A stretch of 64,000 bases of DNA from Paragonimus westermani (taxonomy: Eukaryota; Platyhelminthes; Trematoda; Plagiorchiida; Troglotrematidae), in NCBI GenBank assembly GCA_008508345.1, contig QNGE01000414.1, forward strand, positions 191,212 to 255,211, written 5' to 3'. The stretch's first letter is position 1; every line of letters starts with the position of its first letter. The notes below the pieces were generated by a model, which saw only the letters and a program-made list of their open reading frames with translations, was not told the origin of the DNA and ran no database searches. The translations under genes and the position numbers were made by a program. This document shows, in pieces, positions 13,046 to 25,800 of the stretch.

Positions 13046-13570
13046 GAAAGACGTCCATCACGTTAGTGAGAATAAATACATTCAGATGAGCATATGCTTT
13101 TGATAAGCGATCGTCAGGCTGATTCAATTATAACAGTTAATAGACTTAGAGGGAGATATCACTCGGATTACCTACGGCGAAACCGGATCATTAGCCAATC
13201 ATTTGGGGATGGTTTGGTTGGTCTGTTATTTCAGGCTTGTCCATTTGTTTGACCGCGCAGGTTGGCCATTGATTTGATGAATTTGTGGGCACGGTAGGTG
13301 TAGCGCCTATACGAACTGCTTTTAATAGCATAACATCAGGTCAAGCAAACAGATTCCAACAACTTGGGCACTACAACATGTCCTCAGTCAGACTGCTTGC
13401 CCAGTCCGCAAAATACCAGTCGGGACGCTTGATCAGTACAAACATGGTGCTCACTTTCGATCAGATTAGCCAGTATAACAGTGTTAAACGCCCGTGTTTC
13501 CCGTACCCAAGCCACTGCGAAGGGTGTTCTCGGATTAGTTCCAAGAGCCGTCTTGTCACATTTTATTAGT
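13046..13570 (-). mobile_element. degraded 5'-truncated PLE, same family
   Basis: This aligns by eye with 7120-7620 in the same orientation. It holds the terminal repeat (gttagtgagaataaataca, then gagcatatgcttttgataa), the spacer, and the C-terminal end of the endonuclease reading frame. Shared blocks include ggtttgaccgcgc, ggttggcca and cacggtaggtg. The coding part contains many frame breaks. A short minus frame at 13384-13575 keeps fragments such as NTVILANLIESEHHV, which corresponds to NSAILAHLVESGHQV in the intact copy. Homology stops near 13570, inside the GIY-YIG domain, consistent with 5' truncation during reverse transcription. Divergence of roughly a quarter of positions suggests it is much older than the copy at 7.1-9.8 kb. 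Confidence 0.8.
13080..13127 (-). ncRNA. hammerhead-ribozyme-like motif in PLE repeat
   Basis: On the minus strand this copy reads UUGAAUCAGC, then CUGACGA (a perfect CUGANGA core), UCGCUUAUC, AAAA (expected GAAA), GCAUAUGC (stem III with tiny loop), UC (the expected UH cleavage site) and then AUCUGAAU. The last block can pair partly with the first as stem I. The copy at 7112-7184 has the canonical GAAA and ACAUAUGU for stem III, so stem III changes A-U to G-C while pairing is kept. Hammerheads are known in PLE terminal repeats. The weakness is stem II: only GAU/AUC can pair, and that overlaps the core. Cleavage activity cannot be claimed. Confidence 0.35.
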
Positions 13571-14260
13571 CCCATATCAAATAAACAAATTTAACTTTCA
13601 ACCCTGTTACTAATTGATGACACATTGCAGAGGAGTAAAATTCAAATGTTTTTGCTCGTTGCCTTGGTCGAAGATATCGTTGCCTTGGTGACGTTTCTGA
13701 AATTAAACTGGATCATACTGACATTCATAGAAGGGTGGCCACGACACTCCCAGTTGCTCAGTGACGAATGTTGTTAAAACTCACTTAACACCATGTGTAT
13801 CTAGTCCATTCGAAAGAAATTTTGTGAAACTTGACTTTTTATGTGTGTGTCTTATGTTTATACCATACTAAAATTCATAATGTTCGGGGAAATGTTGCAG
13901 ATATCCGCACTTACATTGTTGGCGCAAAACAACGTTGAGTGTCTAAGAAACGGAAAGCACCTTCACTGTTTCGGTTCGAATTGTTGGTGTGATTTCAGTG
14001 TAGTTCGCACTATCATTTCTCCAATTAACGGGGGCCCGCTAACTGACGTCTTCACAGCAGTTAACGAAGACAAATAGTAACCAAATACGACGTTTTAATA
14101 CGGTCTTCGGAAGCCGGAATCTAGTGCATGTTGGATACTCGTATCGTCCTTTCAGTACCGAACAGTAATAACTAGGAGTAAATATAAGATTGGTAGAGTG
14201 TATTAAAGAGAACAGAACAAACAAGAACCAGTCAGTATCAAACAGGATGGAGAAAAGTTG

Positions 14261-14300
14261 AAAAACACGCGGTGCCAAGCCACATATTTGGTTTTTAGGT
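14261..14300 (-). repeat. short dispersed repeat, copy 2
   Basis: The plus strand reads aaaaacacgcggtgcca followed by agccacatatttggtttt, matching the copy at 12579-12624. Together they indicate an interspersed family of unknown type. No terminal inverted repeats or tRNA boxes were found next to it. Confidence 0.5.
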
Positions 14301-16098
14301 CCATGGAAGCCTACGGGTTTATTGCACAACTTTAGCCCGGAACGTCTAAGCGCGGTGGTCTCAGCGAAACTCAAGAAACGCGAATTACGGTAACGCTTTA
14401 AACTGTGAATGTCAATCAGAATTTAATCCCATGATTTACTGCTAATGGTTTTCTGAAAATAGATGTCGAAAGTTTACGAGATCATAGGACGAATGGGACA
14501 AGTTAAGCTGTACAGTCACCTTCTGAACTCAATTTAGCATGTGTTCCTTCATTGAAGAGTTGCAGCACATGTCGGTTACGCTCATGCACTTTTCACCGCA
14601 GTTACAAACAAACTGGTTAGTACGGTACCACTTGGCGTCAATTAATTTAGTCTCCCTTTCTATGAAGGTACGTTAGCTTCTGAGTACTGCCAAGAACTAC
14701 TATTTCGGTTACAATGTACGTTCACTTACTTGTTGAAAACAGACGTTTCCTAATTCAAAGTGAAGAGCCATCGCGTTTTGATGAATTTGCAATGGAGACG
14801 ACATGTAGACAATAGGAAACACTGATATCTATCACTGCCCTTATAATTGCCGATATATTCAAATGTGTGGGTGACATTGTGTTAATTGTGATAGGCCACC
14901 ATCATAATTCTTCACCTACACAGTGTGCACTTGTCTCAACAAGGACTGATCAGAGAGAGCACACTACTAGACAATGAAGACAGATTGACCGTGACAATTC
15001 GTAGTTTTTTATGGCGAATAAAAAACCCCTAATTATAAGTGTTCAACCTGATATATCGTCTTCTTTGTTTATCGCTCTTGTAAGGTTTGGTTTGTGCAAA
15101 TGTTTCTTAGAACCCGACTGAGTTAATGCCGTTTTTATCGGAAATTAGGAGCAGCATGACAATGTTGACACCCTCGTCTGCTTATTAGGCTGAGAGCAGT
15201 TATTGTTCAACAGCAAATGAATAAAACTATTGCACGGTTTTAATGTTTACTGATCTTGCTCCCATCAGTGTCTAATGGGCTTAGTTCTTTGTTTGGTTAC
15301 CCCCTAAGCTTCCTTTCGACAGACATTGTGGACTTCTGACAGTATTCGTCAAATACGCCTCTATTCTAATTCAAACAATTAGTGAAAAAATAAAGGTGAA
15401 GTGCATGTAGCTGACAAAGTCTGAGCACAGTTTTTTGATCACATTTTATCCGCTACATACAGAGAGACAATGATAAACAAGTCAGTCGTACGTTGAAATA
15501 TTTTTTAGACCGCTTAGCACCACTTAAAACGTGCAACTGTGTTCCCGCGGAAAATTCTTAAAACATCAACCAGCTTTTTGCTCTTTGCACTAATTTTTAA
15601 TCTAATCTTTTGAACGAACAATGACTGGTCGGTAAGCTGGTACTGAGGAACAGTTTGAAAAACCTCTTTTTGAATGGAATTGAAGTAGTTTGTAACACTA
15701 GAACTAGTTTCTTAGCACAGTAAAGTAACGTCATCAGACAGGCGGAAAAATCTGATTTTTCAACGAGTTTCGGTACCTAACATCCGTGTATCGCCAAGCA
15801 TTTATGTCACGTAACGCAGATTTTTGTTGGAAACCTGTCAAATTACCACTGGTAAGGCCTGAATCGACCTCTTCAATTAGACCACAATAATATAACTAGT
15901 TTATCAAACCCAAGCAAGTGTACTGAGCAGAACAATGCACGTTTCACATTAATCTTGGAAATTAATTAAGACGAATGAAATATGGGCAGCCACATTGTTC
16001 CATTATTATCTTTAAATGTAAATGCTCTCTTCTAGTGTGAATGTTTCATGTGGTTTTCGTTTTACTCACTGTTTCCTCGTCATTTAATAGGTAACTAG
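14301..16098. other. non-coding stretch
   Basis: AT-rich sequence with dense stops in all frames. I looked for the first half of a PH domain upstream of the candidate exon at 16099 and did not find it. No repeat or RNA gene was recognised. Confidence 0.4.
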
Positions 16099-16259
16099 TT
16101 ATGGCACTTGATAACTTCAGTGATATGGAGATCAATGAGGCCAACGGAACTTATATGGATTTTTGCTTGATAGAGAGCCCAAAGCAACTGCACCTATTCT
16201 GTCGAACTCAAAGCGACAGTTTAGACTGGAAAATGAATTTGTTACATGAGTACGCCTGA
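16099..16259 (+). CDS. possible exon: C-terminal part of a PH domain
   Basis: An open frame of 52 codons from the ATG at 16101 to TGA at 16257-16259. A pyrimidine-rich tract (tttcctcgtcattt) and an AG at 16097-16098 precede it, so it could be a terminal exon starting at 16099. The residues MDFCLIESPKQLHLFCRT, then SDSLDWKMNLL resemble the last strands and C-terminal helix of pleckstrin-homology domains. That pattern is F-x-L with a polar turn, then LxLFC, and an invariant Trp in the helix (Trp43 here). PH domains bind phosphoinositides and are common in Rho-GEFs and adaptors. The N-terminal half was not found nearby, as expected if introns are long. It could be a chance match, since the segment is short. 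Confidence 0.35.
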
Positions 16260-17449
16260 TATGGTCAAATTTGACTTTCTGCGATAACCAATTTAGACAA
16301 CCGTTACTACTGCTTTGTTCTTTTTGGCTGATGTGAACTCATGTGGATCAAATTCTCGTATGATACCCTTCAACATTTTGTCAAACTAATTCGACTAACT
16401 ATGCCCCCGATGTTCGTAAAACAATAAATAACCCATGACATGTTTCGAATCATCTCGTTAAATTCTGTTTTGCGCAGACAACTCAGGGTGTGATTAATAA
16501 GTTGCTCTTAGGAGGGGTTTTTTGAACCAACGGCTTCACCTCTGAGACTTACGACAAACTTTGAACTGAGTCTGACAACAGTGCACACAAGTGATCATGG
16601 AAGAACCGTGCAGGAGAAACACGCACCCGGTTCCCCGAAATTATTCGCATTATTTTTCAGATTAAATAAGAGAGCTACTGGGTCAAAACGCGAGAAACAA
16701 ATTGGCAGCTAAATGACCGTATAGATTGAATTTTGATTCAAACATTTCTTGTTGAATTAGAGAAAGACCCAGAGAACATCTGACAAAATGCTCCACCTCA
16801 CTTTCTCAGACAGAGTTGACAATGAACAGCTGAACATGAAACTTGCGATTGTTAAGTAATAACAACCAGTACATCACATGACGACATTAAACTTACCTTG
16901 AAACTACCTTAATTTATGGCCGTTTTGTTCTTGGCCACGATGTCGACACTATTTTTTTCCTACGTTCTCTACAGTGAAGATTACTAATGTAGACAGAATC
17001 TCAAAATAAAAACGATTTTGTATGAAGTCAGCTGACCACAATGAGTAGAAGTGACAAACCAACAATTATGCTATATAAAATGTGGGACTGTTTGGTTACA
17101 ATTTGTATAATATATACGATGTGTACACCCGGGTGGAACGCTGATCGTATTCAGTTGCCACATTTACTACCCCGTACAAAAAATTAATCAATCTCATCGA
17201 AACTGTTGAATCTTCGGCTTAAAACAAGTTTCTCAGCAAATATTAGACAAGTTCAAATTGTCACCACTCTTGAACAATTTAGTCCACGGAAAGTACTACC
17301 TTTATCATTAATCGTGAGGCGTGACACAAGTCTTATAATAAGAAAGATGGTTAATCATCAAAGAGGGAACGGTTTTGCTAAAAAATTTGGGTTTACTTTT
17401 AAAACGGTTTTCATTTCATAAGTTTGAGTCCATTTATTCTTTGTCTCAC

Positions 17450-17612
17450 TCAGTACTTTCAATGATGTTTCGGCCGTCGTTAGGATGAAACGTGAACAAA
17501 GAGTAGGGGATTCACACAGGCCGCGGTACGCGCTAGCACATGCTAGGTAACTGATTAAATCGTCCATCACAACACATAGATTAGAAAAGAATGCCGATCC
17601 TTGTTCAGACAT
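17450..17612 (-). CDS. possible first or internal exon, unknown
   Basis: A minus-strand frame starts MSEQGSAFFSNLCVVMDDL and stays open to a donor-like site (CTGA|GTGAGA, intron starting at 17449 on the complementary strand). Its composition is protein-like and stop-free for 54 codons, continuing open beyond the donor. I recognise no domain. A stop-free run of this length is not rare in 64 kb, so this is only a candidate. Confidence 0.2.
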
Positions 17613-19155
17613 TGTTTATCAGTTGCTGCTTACAGTGGGGAAAATGCAGATGTTGCAAATTGGCCTATTGTTGTCCAGACACAAAAGTTACAATACCAGT
17701 TTTGCAAAACAAAGCATGCTAATTGCTATCGAAGAACAAAACAATCTTAGGTAAGGTCATGCGTGAACAGCATTGGCTTTGAGATGAACACCTGGCAGAC
17801 TGAACAGCGCTCTACTGAAGCGGTATCGGGTTTTTGCCGTTTACAAGTACAAGCATTAGAAAGTGCCTCATTTTGTGTATAATATACGAGCTGGTACAAT
17901 CGCACATACTAACATAAAGCCTGAATATTATTTGGAATTGAAAAATTAAAATGGATTTTATCGTGACCGTCTGAATTCGCAGTCTTACTACCTAATTACA
18001 AACCCAGACATTTGCAAAAAATTTTTGAAAGGGATCCATCTTGATGTTCTATAAAGAGTATCTGCCAAGCCTTCAAGCAGAAGTTCCCCCGAACGGAAAC
18101 AACTCAACAAAGTAATTAAGTGCATTATCCAAACGTAAACAAGCATGAGAGTTTATGAGGATACTTGGTGTGACTAGTCATCTAGGACAAACTGTAAAAA
18201 ACCATGTACAGTCACCAATGATCTGCCTTCTCAGTGGGTTCACAGCTAGTAGTTACATTCGCTCATTTACTGTCGCTGCGTTTGCCATTGAAAAAAACAT
18301 CAGACTAATCATGAGACTGCAAAACACGTCGCACTTGTTACAAGAATGCCCAAAATACTGATAAGATTAGTCCGTCCCTTGGACCACTAGAGCATAAGCA
18401 ACCATTCAACCTCAATAGCTTGTCGCAAATCGCAGAACAAATTTCATCTGCCACAACCGGATTTTGTCTATACTTATTTCCGAGCTCTTATTGGCCGTCA
18501 TTTATTGGTCCTAATCCAAGACGACTGTCTGGGAAGCATTTTAGTGTCAACGGGCTTGTACACGTAGTGGTAAAAGCGAAACAGCTTTGAGCGCGCGTTA
18601 TTATTCTGATCAAATTAAAATAAGCTTTCAGTTTAAACCTTAAAAAATTAAATGTACTTGAGCAACATATAGTTGTTCTGAACGCTACACAACACACTTG
18701 AACCAACGATCCCTTCTGGAAAAGTTACACTTTGTTTGCCGAAAACTTTTGAAAGTGTTTGTTGTACTGCTGTAGAAAGAACTGAGATGTCTATTTCAAA
18801 TAATTCCTAAGATTATTCTAATCATCACCAAGAGGAAAAACACCTCGTTGAATACTCAAACAAACAAACCATGAATTCCATATAGATAAGGTCAGACATA
18901 GTATCTTGGCTTGACATTTTGCCAAAATAATCGAACGATGTAAAAACAGGCGTAGTTTGCGCACTTCTACCAGCAACTCTTCATACCATAGCTGGTGTGT
19001 ATCATAATAAAAATGAACTGAAAACACCACATGTCCGCAATGATCACGAGGTTCGAATCACATTAAGTAGTCAGAGATGTTCTCTAATAAAGCGGAATAT
19101 TCTCTTTAAACGATTGGTAGGCATGAAGATTTTAATAATTTTTTCATTCTGACAG

Positions 19156-19292
19156 GAGATCTGGTGCAAACTCCACTGGCCGTCTGAACGTAGTCGTCGG
19201 CGGTTACTTACGAGTTGTGAAGGAAAAGCGAACCGATAGTTCAACGGACCTAGAAAGAGGGGTTGGCAGAAAATTAGTGCTGTTGCTTGGAG
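19156..19292 (+). CDS. possible internal exon, unknown
   Basis: A good acceptor (tttttcattctgacag) and a good donor (TTGGAG|GTAAGG) bound 137 bases with an open frame containing GRLNVVVGGYLRVVKEKR and RKLVLLLG. No family is recognised. It lies about 250 bases upstream of a PLE-like fragment on the same strand, so it might instead be element leader sequence. Confidence 0.22.
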
Positions 19293-19539
19293 GTAAGGTC
19301 ATAGACGCTACCACGCTGAAAGACATCAAAACATGTTGAAGTCAGACTCCGTAGATGTGCGGTCTTCCCAAACTGTACGAATCTGTATATCTATTAAGAC
19401 GGAAAGTGGCCATTCTTAACTGAAATGCGTAGGAGACTCGGTGATAACACACTAACCGAAAGACAGCCCCTAGTTAATCATAATGTTCGGAAATGTTGGG
19501 ATATCTAATAACCATACGACATTCCTGAACGAGAACTTG

Positions 19540-19800
19540 TTGTTACCACATGCGTCGTTAGAAGAAGCCTTCAGTTTTTACTTACTTCTATTTATTCAAG
19601 TCAGACAAAACAAATTAGGACGCTTAATTTTATTGTGTGCACCTAAAGTAAGCTTTGGCTCTGAAAGCAAAAGTTGTGTTCGGGTGGACGGCGTCATCAT
19701 TGGAAGTCCATTTGGTCCGACTTTGGCCGAAATATTTGTAGTCTAGCTCGGAAAGTAATTGGTGGATAAAACGGACGGTTTGTTTCTCTATAAAACTGCA
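19540..19800 (+). pseudogene. PLE-like reverse transcriptase fragment
   Basis: The plus-strand frame contains LILLCAPKVSF and then VRVDGVIIGSPFGPTLAEIF, which aligns with the PLE motif B block (QTDGVAMGSPLGPLLADIF in the element at 7-10 kb). Upstream LPHASLEEAF resembles the segment just after motif A, and downstream DKTDGLFLYKTAN sits where the segment leading to YVDD is expected, but the YVDD itself is lost. Stops at 19744-19746 and nearby interrupt the frame. The wording differs from the 7-10 kb family, so this is a separate, older PLE lineage or close relative. No ends or terminal repeats are visible. Confidence 0.65.
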
Positions 19801-22800
19801 AACATCCGGCAATAGAGTTACGAAACCAAAAAAAACTGTTTACATTCAAACACTAGATACACTATACTGAGGGTAGATTTCTTTTATTGAATACTGATAT
19901 AATTAATGGAATAAATGGATCTACCCGTATTTCCATTTATTAAAATAATGAGTGGACAGGTCACATTGACATTTTTGCTCCGTTAGCCTCATGAAACTGG
20001 ATGGGTGCAAACAAAAAGGGTTTGTACTAGTAACACCTTAGATGAGGAGCTACGTCAACCAGAGCGATTATCCTAAACGACTCAAGGGAAAACTCGACAG
20101 TAGAAATGTGCAAAGTAATTCATAACCCATGGTTCCAAATAAAGCCGAGCAGACGTTCATTTAGTCCAGTTTCCCGAAGTGAGTGAGGCGTGGTAAACGT
20201 TAATGTCAAAATTGATGGGTGCGCTGAAAGTATGATCAAGAGATTCAGTGTAGCAATTAACAAGATCAATATCACAGCTCAGTTACCTGTTCGATTTACT
20301 CCCCCGAAATTTCGCCGTCCCCATCTGAAATATATATTGCTTCTACATGCTGTCCCTTTCTTATTTATCGTTTTGTTCGTTTCTGTGGGGGGAATTACCT
20401 AGGCCTCGCAATGCGGCGATTATATGTATGCGTCTGGTTTCGCTAGCTTGAAGATCGGCAAGGCCTCATTCATCTGTGGTCGCTACACCCTTGATCGAAG
20501 CACACCACCTGGCCAACCCGACTGATTATATCGGGTGTGTGGGTCAAAGGTCGTCTACTAGCCATCATAGAAGCGTTACCAACCGAATGACTTCAACCTC
20601 GCTATGGGCGCGGAAACATCGGGTCAAAAAACCAAGCGCCCCGTGGACTCGCGTCTCTATCCCGGTTGGATCTGTTACGTGGGCGTATCGATTTTCTTCG
20701 GGAAATTTTACAACACAGATGAGTAATGTGACAAAACAAAGCCTCACGAGTGTGACTGATCTGACATTAGTGATTACCATCTCTTACTCCAAAGATGCAC
20801 CATCTCCGGCGAACCTGACAAAGAAACATCGAAAAAAAGCTTCATTGCGACGCCTTTCTTTTCGTTACTAAGATAGACATATTCAAGTGAATAAATGTTT
20901 AATTTAAAACGCGTTGAAAATTCACAAAATTTGGACTGTTCACACCAGTGACCTGATCGGTTGGATATAAAACAGCTGCAACGGTTTTCCGTGTACCACT
21001 TTAGTGTTTTTAGTAATCAAGCACTCTCAGACTGTCTGTTCTTGCGGGCTGGATAGGCTACTTCCACCTAACCAACATCAACGTTGAGTACAAAAAATGT
21101 TTACTACGGTAGTGGCCGTGTAAAGTCAACAGTGAAACGAGACCTCAGTTTTACTTGAATTTCTTATTAGAGTATACAACTGAAAGCATTTTATGTAAAA
21201 CCTCTATTACTTTCAAGCTTGATTCAAACAGCTTCAGGCAGAGAGTAAAAACACTTTCAAACCAGACAACGATGTTAAGGGATTTGTGAAAAGTGTTTGG
21301 TGTTGAGACTTCTTCAAAGTCTGCCCGAAAAACAAAACAAGGAAACCAGAGAAGGGCCAGGAACATGAAAAAGATCAACAAAACTAGAGGAGAAAGTTGT
21401 ACTTTCGAAGTGAACTGCGTGCCGACATTTTGGTTGAGGATTTTCCATGAGCTTCTTATGTATCTGATTCAATGAAGCGTAAAAACGCTTTATCACCAGG
21501 AAACTAATTCCATTTTGAACCTTGTGAAATCCAAATTTTGCGGGGCTATTACATCCACCATTTGTTGAATGCTACAAGTGGACCAGTTATCTTGAAATGA
21601 AGTGAAGAATTCCTACACCTATCAGAAGCATAAGTTTTATCTTTTCAAAGCAAAACATTGATCACCCTTGTCACAAAGATATTTACTACTGACGAGATGT
21701 GACATAGGCACAACCTGCATCCAGTGCTTTCTGTTGACACAGCAGTGTTTATTGTCAGCTAATATAAATGTAGAAAAAACGTGGGTTTGAATGTTCTGCA
21801 AAACAATCTGACGGCCGCATGACTGATCTTTACAATTTCATAAGGTACCATCATAAAATAGTCGGAGAGCAAATGACCAACTGATATCAAAAAGATTACA
21901 CCTTATTGTCGCTTCGATTAGGAATTCGTTTGAACCGCACATAATTAACAGTGATTGAGATACAAAGTCTACCAACGTAGTTACACTGGGGAACGTAGTA
22001 AGCCAAACAACTCTAACTAGACATTTGCAGTGATAAATATAATGCGCGTAAAACCTGTATAGTTATTGTACGAAATTTTAAGAGGGTGAAAGTTAAACAG
22101 CACATCAGACTGGTGCTTTGTTGAGGTTTCAGTCTATGCAATTTTGAAGCAAGCTCAAATTCCACCGCATTAAATTCAGTCGTACGTAGAAACCAAACTG
22201 AGCAATTCTCTTCTAAATTCTGTCTTGTTGTTCGCTGGCTCACCGCCTTCACATAACTCATCATCAGTGAAGTTACATTGTAGTTTAAGCCGCGGACAAA
22301 ACCGATTGAGTTGTCTGAAATATTCAACTGGATATTTTAGTAAAATGTTATTCACCAATTACAAAATTTAGACCATATACTTTTCTGGACAATTATTGAC
22401 TACATAGCTGCGTCGTGTTGTATGGAACCGTAAAAAAACGAATGGTATTACCGCTCCGGATCCAAGCCGAAAGACATTATGAACAACATGGCGTACATTT
22501 GTATACCGCACGATTATTGCAGTTAAAAATGGAAACTCGGAAGCTACGGGCTTTGTCCTTATCCCTTTTTAGTATCAGTCTTAAAGCTATAAGTCTGACG
22601 ATGATCTACTCGAGTGATTGATTGGTTTTCTACTTACCTGATCACAACCGAAGTAGAGACTCTGTCCGCAAATCCGTGTAAATCCACGTTACGTCTCAAG
22701 TGATCATGTTCAATTTCATGATGTATTTCGTATAATTGCTTTTTAGGCTTAGCATTCCGATTTGAAGCAGCCATCCTATGACTCAAGAGGACAGAGGTAG

Positions 22801-25800
22801 GCATAACTGAAAGTTGCTTCTAAACAGTAATCAACTGGCCATCCAGTAGACTGGACTGTAAGCACTGCTGTCATTCATTCATGATTCACAAATAATCCTC
22901 TTTTGCATAATATATACTATGCTCATGTACCAGGCATTCCTGGAACACAATACGGCACCACTATGTCGATCACAAAAAATTCATCGGTGGTACAATCCGC
23001 GGTAAGTGGGTGCGTTTAAAAACAGCTTGATTTTGTTAACTCAGTGATTCAAAGTTAACTTTCCACTATTCACGCTGTTCAAATTATTTGCGTTCACTAT
23101 CAACACCACAGCATAGTCATATTTAAGACTATAATTGATAAAAGCAGTGCTGAAACTTACAGCCAACTGCATATCGTTTTGGAATCCATAGGAGAACTGA
23201 TACAGTGTGCGTGAGCTTGAGAGATACGATGATGTGGCTGTTGACCCGCCAGTGCAACAGGCTGAAATAAGGAATAGATACGCACTTTTCAAACTGCACG
23301 ACATCCCTCTCTATCGGGACAGTGTGAACATATAAGGAAGAATTACTATAAGGATGGAAGGGAGTTTGGTATCGCGCGGTGGCTGACTTAGGGAAAATCG
23401 ACAGTTTTCTGTAAGCACTATCCACATTGCAGTTACTAACCAGGAATTATCAAAGTCTACTCCAGAATGGATTGAATATATGTTGTACATCGGTCGCTGT
23501 TTTAATTTGAGCGCGTTAAGATTTCCGTCCACTTTGATATTTCTGTTTATTAGATATTAAGGTGGAAGTATCTGATATACTAGCTAAAATGTGTTTTTCG
23601 ACTGGGTCACCAGAGCACACCACACTTGTCTTTTAGAAGGAAGTTCAGGGTAGAACTGATCAGTGTGAGTGAAGGAATAAGTTGGTGACAACCTACTGCA
23701 CGGCAATAAGACAGACGATTGGCTTCAAAGTTTATTCATAAGGAAATCCGAATTTCTGCTGTGCGTGCTTGCTTGTGACGTAGAAGACCATTTTCACCAT
23801 CTAAGTTCGACTTCAGAAATTATTTTACGAGATAATCGCAAAATTCAGTTGACCAAAACTCTACATTTTATACCACTGAATGCTTCAATATACACTAATC
23901 AATACGGTGAACGTCAGTCTTACAACCGGCATAACAAATCACTCGAGTTCCCAGGCAAAAATCTTAAAATACCGTTAAAATTTGTCAAATTTGGAAGTAA
24001 GGTGTAGACCGGTGCTCTTTCTTCTCATAACGCTGACATTCATCACGGATTACACTTTGTCACGCACGTCTAGTACGACTTACATTCGCGTGTTATTAAC
24101 TCTTTATTCGAAATTAAAATACAGCCCACCAGTTTTTTGCACTGCCTTCAAGATTTAAAGGCAACAAGACCAAAACTAAACAAAACGGCAATGTTTTCAC
24201 GCTGAACTAGAGCGAGAAATTTATACGGTAAATCTAGTCATTAAAATTTCACAGACCAACTTAAAAACAGAGAGGACGAATCGATTCAACAGAAGTGGCC
24301 GATTTTAGCAAAAGATCTGTCGAATTGCACGACAGAACTAAGCTCTGGTCCCTCAGCTCTTAAGCAAACCTACGGAAAATTGAACGGGTAGGTTTAAAAA
24401 TCTATGAAGAAAATGTGACCTGCATCTTCTCACCATACACTCTCACTTTACTCATGAACGAACAGAGTAGATCTGAAGGTTTCTGTAGCTGCTCCAAAAT
24501 ACGACTGTTGTTAACGTTGTGCCACAGATCAGGAATAGATACCTGGTGCAAGCTTGTCTGCCTCCTATTGTCCCCGTGTCACTTCGTCCGAGTCCAGTTG
24601 ATTAATGCCACATCATAGTGTGCACAGAATATGTTTGTGTTCGTGCGTTTTAGTTGCAAACAGGTGACCAGTGAGTGTGGTACAACAATGATCTATCGAA
24701 ATTGTTGTTAACATTTATTTGCAAATCCAGTCTGCGGGATTGTTGAAGGACAGTTAATGGTTTCAGTGCATCATTTAGTTACTGGCAGAGCAAGAGCAGT
24801 CACTTTGGAGCATTTCGGGTTTTCAAAGGAGTCAAACTTTTAGTCGCTTTCTACTGAACCTTATTTGGGAGAGCGCATTTCCGTTTCTCCAATTTTATTG
24901 TGGTTTAATTGTATACTGTTAACCAACAGAAGTAGTCACTCAAATCTGAAACCCATTACGTAGTATCATTCTAGAATAGTAGATAAAAGTTTGATGAATA
25001 ATCTGTAAGTGACTGTTTACAAAAGCAATTGGGGAAAGAAAGTCACCAAAGTGATAATGTAGAAAATTTACTACTGATAGGTAGTTTGACAGATTGCTTA
25101 ATTTGGAAAAGAGCAAGTTCTGAAAAGTTGGAGTTTCGGCTAGATCCAAACCGGCGTCAAAAACAGTACGCTCACACGCGACGATCGCCATACGAGATGG
25201 GCTACGGGACTATATCGGGGACTCGGATATTACATACTAAACTATAACTCCTTGAATTTTGCTCTTTTTCTCAAGAAATGTTCCGGAGGAACCTCTGCAT
25301 TTGTATTGGCTTAAAAAATTACCATCAGAAACAAATATTTATCACAACGCCGTTTATGGCTTCACGGGAAACTTCCTGCAATCTCCAAAAATTCAGTGGT
25401 GTTTTTAATAACATTTTCCAATTCCGGAGTATTGTGTCTGTTTTGTGTCTGTCATTATTACCTGTTGAAATCTATGGTACTGGTTTCGGATGTTTCTTTG
25501 CGTGTATGCTCACCTATCGTCTCTATGGAATTACGGAGGTGAGTTGCACAAACCGACGGCTAGCTAAACATTGCCTCGGGCACTATACAGTCTGGATCAA
25601 TAGCGCTTCAACAGGCCAGTCACTGTGGTATGTACGACGGATTATACCGCCAGCCTACCAACATCACTTGATCACGTCTGATGTCAATGTTGGTCGGAAC
25701 TGATGAAATCGGGATCCACTAGAACAAGCCGCTATTTTATGCCACGAAACCTTGGTCCAGTCTCTGCGCCCATTACAGTTCAATACCTATTTCATTACCA

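Noticed and set aside
19040..19065. B-box-like GAGGTTCGAATCAC
   Set aside because: No A box, D-arm or anticodon arm at the correct distance upstream.
20476..20871. 131-codon frame in a GC-richer patch
   Set aside because: It begins at a GTG, which has no meaning in a eukaryotic gene, and the translation has no recognisable family. Possibly repeat-derived but unmatched here.
25278..25703. 141-codon plus-strand frame, one of the longest outside the PLE
   Set aside because: At this stop frequency several stop-free runs of 120 or more codons are expected by chance in 64 kb. No domain, and only a donor-like site inside it.
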